Shown in pieces: positions 46,024-53,303 of a DNA stretch of 64,000 nucleotides. Location: the NCBI GenBank assembly GCA_030832095.1, contig JAURJT010000057.1, positions 50,938 through 114,937 on the forward strand. The letters are read 5' to 3'. Below the pieces are notes generated by a model. It searched no databases. It was not told the DNA's origin and worked only from the letters and a program-made list of their open reading frames with translations. Positions within the stretch are counted from its first letter, which is position 1, and every line of letters starts with the position of its first letter. The translations under genes were made by a program, and so were the position numbers. This DNA comes from Gammaproteobacteria bacterium. Lineage in GTDB: Bacteria > Pseudomonadota > Gammaproteobacteria > Burkholderiales > Burkholderiaceae_B.

Positions 46024-46362
46024 TCTCACGCCTCTTCGCTATGTGATTCACGGATACGCCTAGTGCTTCAAAGGGTGCATTAGTGACACCTTCAAAAAAA
46101 GGAAAGCTGCCATTCGTTCTGCTTTCCTGTTCAAGCAAATACCCTCTGAGTACAGTACAGACCAGAAGACGACTAAACAATCCCTGATTTAGGGGATACC
46201 TCGGCAAAAGTATTTTTGCTACAAAATACCCCCCCTTCAGGGGGTACCCAGCTAAAAATATTTTTGCTACAAATTAATGAGTGTCCTCTGCCCTAACAAT
46301 GCCCTCGCATCTTTGGTCAGGCTGGATACAGGTTTCTTCTTTTAGTCGCGTGGGGTCACGAA
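46024..46362. other. Intergenic region with repeats
   Basis: The 339 bases between the adhesin-E-like gene and the orphan gene hold the 48-bp direct repeat described separately and no recognisable gene. Small open frames here are not conserved-looking. Divergent promoters for both neighbours should lie here, but no clear -35/-10 pair stands out. Confidence 0.5.
46192..46275. repeat. 48-bp direct repeat with internal hairpin
   Basis: Unit 1 starts at 46192 and unit 2 at 46240. Both begin GGGG, share TACC, AAAA and an identical TATTTTTGCTACAAA (46211-46225, 46259-46273), so the period is 48 bases. At the junction TACCCCC and GGGGGTA can form a seven-bp stem. It lies 90 bases upstream of the orphan gene and may be a regulatory element or a short duplication. 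Confidence 0.65.
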
Positions 46363-46692
46363 ATGGTGTCGTTCGAACATGTTCGCGAGTATCTACTCAG
46401 GCAACTGGCTGAACAGTTGACTATCGAAGTAGAAGGCTTTGATGTCTGGGATATTTGGCTCGCCATTCACGAGCACTGCCCAGAGGCGGCTCGTATTGCC
46501 AGCGATCAGTGGACCAAAAAAGAGTTGCTCGACGAGCATCTGCGCAACATAGAGGTGCTGCGCACCCAAAACTACGACTGGGTCGCCAATCCGCATTTAT
46601 ATGACCAGAACTATGGATATCGCTGGCGCACTCTGCAGATGCAAATGCAAGAGGCGATTGCCAAGCAAAAAAAAAGCGCTGAACAAATGTGA
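46363..46692 (+). CDS. Hypothetical protein, 109 residues
   Basis: I do not recognise this protein. It is soluble, charged and probably all-helical: VREYLLRQLAEQLT, then GFDVWDIWLAIHEHCPEAARI, QWTKKELLDEHLRNIEVL, a tyrosine-rich loop (NYDWVANPHLYDQNYGYRW) and a C-terminal helix (MQMQEAIAKQKKSAEQ). No signal, metal site or known motif is visible. The ATG at 46363 follows a weak ribosome-binding site. Codon use looks like that of its neighbours. It stands alone, with a repeat-rich leader and a convergent AHL-lactonase-like gene. Confidence 0.6.
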   Translation: MVSFEHVREYLLRQLAEQLTIEVEGFDVWDIWLAIHEHCPEAARIASDQWTKKELLDEHLRNIEVLRTQNYDWVANPHLYDQNYGYRWRTLQMQMQEAIAKQKKSAEQM

Positions 46693-46933
46693 GGTCACGC
46701 ACGACCCACTGAATCGTGCCTGGCCATTCAATCAAAGCAGTCTTAATTGATAAACTTTAGGTATGCAACTGGCCTGAATAGCAGTTTAACTGCTCTCTAG
46801 GCTTGAGTGACCCGAGATTGCCTGAAAATAGCTATGTGAAAAAGCTCAAATTCTACGAAGAACAGTGAGTGGATAGGCGGCGTCACTTTTTTGCACTGAC
46901 AGCCCTCTCCTCGTGAATATTCGAACACGACTT

Positions 46934-47695
46934 TTAGTCGTAATACTCAACCCCTTTCAACAACCCCCGCCCCTGCTCGTCATCGTGTCCAAACAAAACC
47001 GTAACGCCAGCGTTTTCGATTTTTCGGATCTCGCTCATTGAGTGACTTGAATGTTCAGGGCTCCAAGTGTTGCGGGGGTTGATATCCAAATCCAGATTTG
47101 CGCGCAAAGCCACAGCATCTGAGGCCAGTAAAAATGAGCCAGAGCGATCTAAGCCCACCAGCGCCGTTGTCATGCCCGGCGTATGGCCTGGCATGGGTAA
47201 CAACACGATACGCCCATCATTGAATAAATCACGCTGCTCGGTGATCGTTTCTGTTGGTAATGAGTGCTTCCAATCCACCGTGAGGTAGCCCATTTTTTCA
47301 GCTTCTAATTCGCTGGCAGCCTCAAGTTCTTTTGCATGGCAAATCACCGTTGCCTTTTTAAAAAACTCGTTACATCCACAATGATCAGAATGAAAATGTG
47401 AGTTCACCACCACGTCAATATCGCTTGGTTGCAAGCCGACTAGTGCCAACTGATCAATAAGGTTGTCTTCTGGCTTTGAGATCGGCACAATCGCCTTGGC
47501 GATCGAACCCCACCGGCCTGCAGCATCCGTTGTGGTTGAAGGGTGACACCCTGTATCAAACAAGACATTACCTTCTGGATGTCGCAACAAATAACAATTC
47601 ACCGGTAAGTCGATCAACTCTGCCCGATCGGCATCCGGCATGTAAATACTTTTACGCAAGCGTAAACGGCCACCAGAGAGGATATGCATTTTCAT
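46934..47695 (-). CDS. N-acyl homoserine lactonase family metallo-beta-lactamase fold protein
   Basis: The 253-residue protein has the metallo-beta-lactamase dinuclear site HFHSDH (H100, H102, D104, H105), H171 (PMPGHTPG), D193 (ASDAV) and H237 (LFGHDDEQ), matching the AiiA-like lactonase family. Such enzymes open the lactone ring of acyl-homoserine lactones (quorum quenching), but many homologues act on other lactones or esters. The order and spacing of metal ligands are as in AiiA. No LuxI or LuxR is nearby. The thioesterase gene lies upstream on the same strand, 57 bases away. Confidence 0.82.
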   Translation of the reverse strand: MKMHILSGGRLRLRKSIYMPDADRAELIDLPVNCYLLRHPEGNVLFDTGCHPSTTTDAAGRWGSIAKAIVPISKPEDNLIDQLALVGLQPSDIDVVVNSHFHSDHCGCNEFFKKATVICHAKELEAASELEAEKMGYLTVDWKHSLPTETITEQRDLFNDGRIVLLPMPGHTPGMTTALVGLDRSGSFLLASDAVALRANLDLDINPRNTWSPEHSSHSMSEIRKIENAGVTVLFGHDDEQGRGLLKGVEYYD

Positions 47696-47752
47696 ATGCG
47701 GAGTGTCCTTCGCTTTAAGCTGGCGTGAGAAAGAATGAATACGAGACTAACG

Positions 47753-48211
47753 TTAATGTTCGACGACACCCAAGCCTGCCACGCGCAATAAGTCTGAGGC
47801 CTTGACCAATGACTCGGGTACAGGCACAGCTTTGTTGGTGGCCAAGTCAACATACACATGTACAAAGTACCCTTGCGCCGACGCTTGCAGCTCATCATTT
47901 CTGAAGATACCGATTTCGTAGCGAATACTGCTATTACCAAGCTTGCCTAAGCGCATACCCACATGCACCGTATCCGGAAACGCCATTGAGCTGATAAAAC
48001 GGCAATGCGTTTCAGCCACTAAGCCCACGTGCTTTGATTTCTGCAACTCAAGCACGCCCTGCTTGATCAAGAAGGCGGTGACTGCCGTATCAAAGTACGA
48101 GTAGTACACCACGTTATTGACGTGCGCAAAAACGTCGTTGTCTTTCCAGCGAGTTTCGATTTTATGAAAGTGTGCGAAGGCGGCACGGGTTTGGGCTGGG
48201 GCTCGGCTCAT
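47753..48211 (-). CDS. Acyl-CoA thioesterase, 4-hydroxybenzoyl-CoA/hotdog type
   Basis: The 152-residue protein is a hotdog-fold thioesterase: RWKDNDVFAHVNNVVYYSYFD contains the conserved Asp and the HVNN loop typical of the 4HBT/YbgC group. It hydrolyses an acyl-CoA to free acid and CoA. The ATG at 48211 was chosen because the upstream 27 codons of the longer frame come from a tandem DNA repeat and would only mimic a signal peptide. It may be co-transcribed with the lactonase-like gene. Confidence 0.8.
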   Translation of the reverse strand: MSRAPAQTRAAFAHFHKIETRWKDNDVFAHVNNVVYYSYFDTAVTAFLIKQGVLELQKSKHVGLVAETHCRFISSMAFPDTVHVGMRLGKLGNSSIRYEIGIFRNDELQASAQGYFVHVYVDLATNKAVPVPESLVKASDLLRVAGLGVVEH

Positions 48212-48247
48212 AATGTCTCTGTGTAGGTTTAATGAGAAGTATGATAA

Positions 48248-48301
48248 CAAGGCTAGCAAGCTCATGACACACAGCAAGGCTGGCAAGCTCATAACACACA
48301 G
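48248..48301. repeat. Tandem 27-bp repeat upstream of PaaY-like gene
   Basis: Two units (48248-48274 and 48275-48301) differ at two positions only; both begin CAAGGCT and contain GCAAGCTCAT followed by ACACACAG. The repeat lies just before the PaaY-like ribosome-binding region and overlaps the divergent thioesterase leader. Confidence 0.75.
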
Positions 48302-48312
48302 GATAAGCCACC

Positions 48313-48915
48313 ATGCTAAAGGTCTATGCCATCGACGGAATCACCCCTGTCGTTCACCCAACCGCGTTTGTACACCCCACCGCCGTGCTAATCGGTGATG
48401 TCATCATCGGCGCGCGTTGTTATATCGGGCCCCTGGCAAGCTTACGTGGCGACTTTGGGCGGATTGTGATCGAAGAAGGGGCCAACATTCAGGATAGCTG
48501 CGTGGTGCACGGGTTTCCAGATCGCGAAACCGTGGTTGAGGTCGATGGTCACGTCGGCCATGGTGCCATCTTGCATGGCTGCCGGGTTGAGCGTAATGCG
48601 CTGGTGGGGATGAACGCAGTGGTGATGGATGAGGCGGTGGTCGGCACCTGTAGCATCGTTGGGGCCTCGGCCTTTGTGAAAGCCGGCATGATCATCCCGC
48701 CGCGCAGCATGGTGTTGGGCGCCCCCGCCAAGGTCGTGCGCGAGCTGAAAGACCAAGAGATCGCCTGGAAATCAATGGGCACTGGTCAGTATCAATTGTT
48801 GACTGAACGCTGCCTGGCCACGATGCAGTGCGTGGATCCGCTCAGCGAAATTGAGCCCGACCGTAAAAAACTCAACTTACAGTCGCCGGCTAAGCCAAAG
48901 ATTCACTCGATGTGA
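48313..48915 (+). CDS. PaaY/CaiE-like gamma-carbonic-anhydrase-fold protein
   Basis: The 200-residue protein is a left-handed beta-helix of hexapeptide repeats (residues about 12-150: [20 protein letters not shown] and following turns) of the kind in gamma-carbonic anhydrases, with histidines in VVHGF and [11 protein letters not shown] positioned for metal. Its length and the C-terminal helix ([13 protein letters not shown]) match PaaY/CaiE, whose thioesterase or CoA-linked activity removes unwanted acyl-CoA in phenylacetate or carnitine metabolism. No paa or cai genes are in the window, so the substrate is unknown. Confidence 0.82.
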   Translation: MLKVYAIDGITPVVHPTAFVHPTAVLIGDVIIGARCYIGPLASLRGDFGRIVIEEGANIQDSCVVHGFPDRETVVEVDGHVGHGAILHGCRVERNALVGMNAVVMDEAVVGTCSIVGASAFVKAGMIIPPRSMVLGAPAKVVRELKDQEIAWKSMGTGQYQLLTERCLATMQCVDPLSEIEPDRKKLNLQSPAKPKIHSM

Positions 48916-48971
48916 GGTCTTTAATGGCGACGAGTTGGGTGCCGGCCAGAAGCTGCCTTGTTAGGTCGTCT

Positions 48972-49184
48972 TCATTTTTTGACCTGCGCTGGGTAGCCTT
49001 CTTCGTCCAACACGTCAGTCAGTGCCGCTGTACCCTTTGAGAAGTCACCCACCACGCGCGCTGCGCCTGCGGCTAAATCGACTTCAACCTCTGTCACACC
49101 TGCAACGCCCCTCAGCGCTTTTTCAACATGCTTCACGCAGTTGCCGCAGGTCATGCCGGTGATACTTAAATTGATCGTTTCCAT
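48972..49184 (-). CDS. Heavy-metal-associated (HMA) copper chaperone, CopZ-like
   Basis: The 70-residue ferredoxin-like HMA protein has the metal motif GMTCGNCVKHVEKAL with C13 and C16. Such proteins carry Cu(I) to P-type ATPases, though no ATPase gene is nearby. A perfect 16-bp palindrome lies about 68 bases upstream of its start and may regulate it. It is flanked by the PaaY-like and toxin-antitoxin genes without obvious co-transcription. Confidence 0.9.
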   Translation of the reverse strand: METINLSITGMTCGNCVKHVEKALRGVAGVTEVEVDLAAGAARVVGDFSKGTAALTDVLDEEGYPAQVKK

Positions 49185-49251
49185 GCTCTGGCTCCATCAT
49201 TAAAGGTTCATACTCTGATGGCTAAATAGTAGCCTGTCGCACCTAAATTCG

Positions 49252-49267
49252 CATGATCTAGATCATG
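49252..49267. promoter_or_regulatory. Perfect 16-bp palindrome, FNR/CRP-like
   Basis: CATGATCTAGATCATG is a perfect palindrome. Its core TGAT-N4-ATCA matches four of five positions in each half-site of the FNR box (TTGAT-N4-ATCAA). It lies upstream of the CopZ-like gene on the minus strand and of the toxin-antitoxin promoter on the plus strand, so an oxygen- or copper-linked regulator is possible. Confidence 0.5.
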
Positions 49268-49317
49268 GCGACGTGAGTATTTCTAAATTTGCGCCGACTT
49301 TGCCGTGAATCCACTTG

Positions 49318-49357
49318 TTGCATAAGTTTCTATCGATTAATATACTACTTTTGTAGT
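49318..49357 (+). promoter_or_regulatory. Toxin-antitoxin promoter with overlapping operator
   Basis: A weak -35-like TTGCAT (49318-49323) is 17 bases from a good -10 TATACT (49341-49346). An inverted repeat ACTAC-TTTT-GTAGT (49344-49357) overlaps the -10 end, as expected for autoregulation by the antitoxin. GAGGTG (49368-49373) is the ribosome-binding site for the antitoxin gene. Confidence 0.5.
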
Positions 49358-49377
49358 TAAATGCTTCGAGGTGAATC

Positions 49378-49605
49378 ATGGGGATGCCTGTACGAATCGA
49401 TGATGCGCTTTATAATGAGGCGCGAGCACACGCACACGCCGAGCGACGCACGATAGCGGGTCAATTAGAATTTTGGGCGATGGTCGGTAAAGCTGCCTTA
49501 GACAACCCAGATCTGCCCATTGAGTTTGTCAAAGACTTGCTCATCGCGCGTGCCGAAGGTCAAAGTTTGGCCACACCCTTCATCCCTGAAAGCACGAGTG
49601 ATTGA
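49378..49605 (+). CDS. ParD-like antitoxin of a type II toxin-antitoxin pair
   Basis: The 75-residue protein begins MGMPVRIDDALYNEARAHAH, typical of ribbon-helix-helix, ParD-like antitoxins with a short N-terminal DNA-binding strand, followed by helices ERRTIAGQLEFWAMVGKAAL and a C-terminal toxin-binding tail. It overlaps the toxin gene by four bases. A strong ribosome-binding site and an operator-like repeat lie upstream. The pair should be self-regulating. Confidence 0.8.
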   Translation: MGMPVRIDDALYNEARAHAHAERRTIAGQLEFWAMVGKAALDNPDLPIEFVKDLLIARAEGQSLATPFIPESTSD

Positions 49606-49886
49606 TGTCGTTGTCAACAGTACAAGTTTTTCAAACCAACCAATTCAGTCGCAGTTATAAAAAACTGCACCTCAAACAGAAAGCAGAAGTCGATCAAGCT
49701 GTTGCTGCAATCGTTCAAGAACCGACCTTAGGCGAAGCAAAAAAGGGCGACCTTGCTGGTGTATTTGTTTATAAGTTCAAATGCAACGATCAACTCACGT
49801 TGCTCGCTTATGAATACGATCCAAAAACAAGATTGCTCTTGCTTTTAGGATCGCACGAAAACTTCTACCGAAATCTCAAACGATAA
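49602..49886 (+). CDS. RelE/ParE-like toxin
   Basis: The 94-residue protein fits the RelE/ParE fold: a short strand (VQVFQTNQFSRSYKKL), two helices (HLKQKAEVDQAVAAIVQEP), then the beta sheet (GDLAGVFVYKFKCNDQLTLLAYEYD) and the C-terminal HENFYRNLK. ParE-type toxins act on DNA gyrase, RelE-types cleave mRNA on the ribosome; the sequence does not decide. It is co-transcribed with and overlaps the antitoxin gene and converges on ettA, 12 bases away. Confidence 0.8.
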   Translation: MMSLSTVQVFQTNQFSRSYKKLHLKQKAEVDQAVAAIVQEPTLGEAKKGDLAGVFVYKFKCNDQLTLLAYEYDPKTRLLLLLGSHENFYRNLKR

Positions 49887-49897
49887 ACATATTGCTA

Positions 49898-51571
49898 TCA
49901 ACGCAACGCCTTATACCGAATCCGTTTAGGTGCAGCACCAGCTTCGCCTAGACGACGACGTTTGTCAGCTTCGTATTCTTGATAATTACCGTCAAAAAAT
50001 ACCGCCTGCGAATCGCCTTCGAACGCCAGGATATGCGTGGCGATACGATCTAAGAACCAGCGATCGTGGCTGATCACCATGACCGAGCCGGCAAACTCAA
50101 GCAAGGCGTCTTCAACGGCGCGCAGTGTTTCAACGTCGAGGTCGTTTGAAGGTTCGTCAAGCAGCAACACGTTGCCGCCGGTGATGAGGGTTTTAGCTAA
50201 GTGCAACCGGCCACGCTCACCGCCTGATAGCTGCCCCACCATCTTGCCTTGATCGGCGCCTTTGAAGTTAAAGCGACCGAGGTAAGCACGTGCGGGCATT
50301 TCGAAGCGACCTACTGTCAAAATATCGGCGCCATCGGCAACCGAATCAAACACGGTTTTATCGTTGGGCAAGGCATCGCGCGATTGATCTACAAACGCGA
50401 TCTTGACGGTTGAGCCAATTTTGACCTGACCGCTATCGGGTTTTTCTTGACCTGCAATCATGCGAAACAAGGTTGATTTACCGGCACCGTTCGGGCCAAT
50501 AATGCCAACGATCGCACCGGGCGGCACACGAAAGCTTAAATTATCAATCAATAGGCGATCGCCAAAAGCTTTACTGACGTTGACGAATTCAATCGCCTCG
50601 TTACCTAAGCGCTCTGCCACGGGGATGAAGATTTCTTGTGTCTCGTTACGCTTTTGATATTCGTGCGATGACAACTCTTCAAAACGCGCCATACGTGCCT
50701 TGGATTTTGCCTGACGGCCCTTGGCGTTTTGGCGCACCCATTCAAGTTCTTTTTTGATGGTCTTTTGGCGCGCTGACTCAGTCGACTCTTCGGTTTTTAA
50801 GCGCGCATCTTTTTGCTCAAGCCACGAACTGTAGTTGCCTTTCCAGGGGATACCATGACCACGATCCAATTCAAGAATCCATTCGGCGGCGTTATCTAAA
50901 AAATACCGATCGTGGGTCACGCCAACAACCGTGCCGGGAAATTTCGCTAAAAATTGCTCAAGCCATTCAACACTCTCAGCATCTAAGTGGTTGGTAGGCT
51001 CGTCAAGCAAGAGCATGTCTGGCTTAGACAGCAACAAGCGGCACAGGGCGACGCGGCGTTTTTCACCGCCCGACAGCTTGCCTACGTTGGCGTCCCAAGG
51101 TGGCAAGCGCAAGGCGTCGGCCGCGATTTCCATTTGGGTTTCGATATCGTCTGAGCCGCTTGACGCTGCAGCAGAGATAATCGCCTCAAGGTCAGCCTGC
51201 TCAGCTGCCAGCGCATCAAAATCAGCATCGGGCTCGGCGTAGGCTGCATACACAGCATCTAAACGCTTACGCGCGGCAACGACAGCGCCTAAGCCTTCTT
51301 CAACCGCGTCGCGTACGGTGTGGTCTGGATTGAGTTTGGGTTCTTGTTCAAGATAACCAATATTCAAACCCGGCATCGGTACGGCGTCACCTTCGATTTC
51401 TTTATCGACGCCGGCCATGATCCTCAGCAAAGTCGATTTACCCGAGCCGTTTGTACCCAGCACGCCAATCTTGGCGCCCGGAAAAAACGATAACGAAATA
51501 TCGCGCAAAATCTGACGCTTGGGGGGCACGGTCTTGCCGACGCGGTGCATGGTGTATACGTACTGGGCCAT
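49898..51571 (-). CDS. ettA: Energy-dependent translational throttle protein EttA
   Basis: The 557-residue ABC-F protein has two ATPase domains and no membrane part. The first has GTNGSGKST, LSGGEKRR and LLLDEPTNHLD; the second has GPNGAGKST, LSGGERGR and LLLDEPSNDLD; between them is the P-site tRNA-interaction linker (about 245-330) rich in Lys, Arg and Gln. EttA binds the ribosomal E site and gates the first elongation step according to ATP/ADP. The length is canonical (E. coli 555). Confidence 0.95.
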   Translation of the reverse strand: MAQYVYTMHRVGKTVPPKRQILRDISLSFFPGAKIGVLGTNGSGKSTLLRIMAGVDKEIEGDAVPMPGLNIGYLEQEPKLNPDHTVRDAVEEGLGAVVAARKRLDAVYAAYAEPDADFDALAAEQADLEAIISAAASSGSDDIETQMEIAADALRLPPWDANVGKLSGGEKRRVALCRLLLSKPDMLLLDEPTNHLDAESVEWLEQFLAKFPGTVVGVTHDRYFLDNAAEWILELDRGHGIPWKGNYSSWLEQKDARLKTEESTESARQKTIKKELEWVRQNAKGRQAKSKARMARFEELSSHEYQKRNETQEIFIPVAERLGNEAIEFVNVSKAFGDRLLIDNLSFRVPPGAIVGIIGPNGAGKSTLFRMIAGQEKPDSGQVKIGSTVKIAFVDQSRDALPNDKTVFDSVADGADILTVGRFEMPARAYLGRFNFKGADQGKMVGQLSGGERGRLHLAKTLITGGNVLLLDEPSNDLDVETLRAVEDALLEFAGSVMVISHDRWFLDRIATHILAFEGDSQAVFFDGNYQEYEADKRRRLGEAGAAPKRIRYKALR

Positions 51572-51744
51572 TTGGTCTGTCGCTCTATTGAAAATAATCG
51601 ATGGTGTCTATTGTAGAGCTTGAGGCGGAGCTTGGGGCACGTACTTGGCCAAGCGCGCTTGCGGCTATGATGGCGATTAGCAAGGTTTTACGACCGACTC
51701 GAATAATTTATCTTAAATTTTGCCCTGTTTAGGGCCTGCCCACC

Positions 51745-52260
51745 ATGACAACACCCGACTTAAGCCTGCGCTTTACCGAACAAGAACTCTTAATGCTGGG
51801 CAAAACCGCCGATGGCTTAAGTGCCTATATGGGTAAGTCTGTGCTGGCCGAAGTTGGGCTGGATGAGGAGGCCGAGTGGGTGATTTTTGCGGTTCCACTA
51901 GGAGTCGACGAAAAGCCTGACGAAACGGCCATGCATGTGCAAATGGGCGGCCCCAACGCGCGGTTTGTTGGCGGGCGAGGCGGGCTGGATCTGGATACCG
52001 AGATCTACGACTGCCAATACCTGTGGTCCATACAGATTACTGAAGATCCAGAGGCGCGCTTCGTGCGCTTGGATCATAACGGCGATGAGTTTGATTTTTC
52101 GAACGAACTGGCTGAACTGCTACCGTTTGAATTATCTGATGAAGAACTACCAGACCCTGACCTTGAGCTGCTTGAAGAGTTAGGTGATGATGAGTTGGAT
52201 GATGTCGGGTTTGAAGGCGACGCAGGCGACTTGAAACCGCCTAAGGGGCCCTTGCACTAG
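51745..52260 (+). CDS. Hypothetical acidic protein, 171 residues
   Basis: I do not recognise a named family. The N-terminal half (RFTEQELLMLGKTADGLSAY to about 110) is a mixed alpha/beta domain with regular hydrophobic strands (AEWVIFAVPLGV, YLWSIQITED); the C-terminal third is very acidic (ELSDEELPDPDLELLEELGD). No signal or membrane segment. Short proteins of this kind occur in Bordetella-type genomes without assigned function. Its stop overlaps the stop of the convergent dppF-like gene by four bases. Confidence 0.6.
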   Translation: MTTPDLSLRFTEQELLMLGKTADGLSAYMGKSVLAEVGLDEEAEWVIFAVPLGVDEKPDETAMHVQMGGPNARFVGGRGGLDLDTEIYDCQYLWSIQITEDPEARFVRLDHNGDEFDFSNELAELLPFELSDEELPDPDLELLEELGDDELDDVGFEGDAGDLKPPKGPLH

Positions 52261-53303
52261 CCCATCTCCCAGCCCTGCACCACCCCATGACAAGCGACTT
52301 GGATACCTTTGAAGTTTTGCATGACAGGGGCTTCAGCTTTGCACTGCTCGCGCGCATGCGGGCAACGTGGATGGAAGGTGCAGCCTGAGGGTGGGTTCAG
52401 GGGGTTGGGTACCTCGCCTGCAACGGGCGTGCGTGATTTGCCCTGGCCAGTCAGATCAGGGATCGCTGCGAGCAATAGACGGGTGTAGGGGTGTTGAGGC
52501 GTTTCAAACAGGGCATCGCGATCAGCGATTTCTACGATGCGCCCCAAATACATGACACCTACGCGATCTGCCACGTGATGCACGACTGCCAGGTTGTGCG
52601 AGATAAACAAATAGGTCAGGCCAAGCCTGCGCTGCAGATCTTTCATGATGTTCAAGACCTGCGCCTGCACTGACACATCTAGCGCCGAGGTCGGTTCATC
52701 ACAGACTAAAAACTCTGGGTTGACAGCAAGCGCGCGCGCTATTGAGATGCGCTGACGCTGCCCGCCAGAGAATTGGTGAGGATAGCGACTTTGGTCACTG
52801 GGATGCAGGCCGACTTGTGTCAATAGCGCACCGACACGTTCGTCACGCTCAGCCGCACTCAGTTGGGTATGCGCGAGCATAGGTTCAGCAATGATGCGCC
52901 CGACTCGCCAGCGCGGGTTCAAGCTTGCATACGGATCCTGAAAAATCATTTGTAAACGCTTGCGTAACGCCAAGCCTTTGCGCCCTTGCATGTTCGACAA
53001 GGGCTGGCCATCAAATGTGATCGAGCCATGTGTCAGTGGATACAAGCCCACCAGCATGCGGGCAATGGTTGATTTGCCACAACCAGACTCGCCAACCAAG
53101 GCAAGCGTCTCGCCTTTACGAATCGAAAACGAAACGCCATCGACCGCACGCAACACACTGCGTGGCTTGCGCGCCAAGATACGTTCAAGCCAGGGCGATG
53201 ACACATCAAACCAGCGGGCAGCGTTTTTGACTTCAATGAGTGGCTCAGGCAAAGCCTGTACAGCCTCGGACGACAGTGCGCCATCGACACGATCAGCTTT
53301 CAT
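52257..53303 (-). CDS. dppF: Oligopeptide/dipeptide ABC transporter ATPase (DppF/OppF type)
   Basis: The 348-residue ATPase has Walker A GESGCGKST, signature QFSGGQRQRISIARAL, Walker B FLVCDEPTSALDVSVQ, and the OppF/DppF C-terminal extension with CTFHPRCPHAREQC, a cysteine-bearing cluster typical of this subfamily. The ATG at 53303 lies 11 bases inside the dppD gene end. It is the last of five genes encoding a complete importer. Substrate class (dipeptide, oligopeptide, nickel, glutathione) is not fixed by sequence. Confidence 0.9.
   Translation of the reverse strand: MKADRVDGALSSEAVQALPEPLIEVKNAARWFDVSSPWLERILARKPRSVLRAVDGVSFSIRKGETLALVGESGCGKSTIARMLVGLYPLTHGSITFDGQPLSNMQGRKGLALRKRLQMIFQDPYASLNPRWRVGRIIAEPMLAHTQLSAAERDERVGALLTQVGLHPSDQSRYPHQFSGGQRQRISIARALAVNPEFLVCDEPTSALDVSVQAQVLNIMKDLQRRLGLTYLFISHNLAVVHHVADRVGVMYLGRIVEIADRDALFETPQHPYTRLLLAAIPDLTGQGKSRTPVAGEVPNPLNPPSGCTFHPRCPHAREQCKAEAPVMQNFKGIQVACHGVVQGWEMG

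Noticed and set aside
48212..48292. Signal-peptide-like extension of the thioesterase
   Set aside because: It is encoded by a tandem DNA repeat and does not fit a cytoplasmic hotdog enzyme; the ATG at 48211 is preferred.
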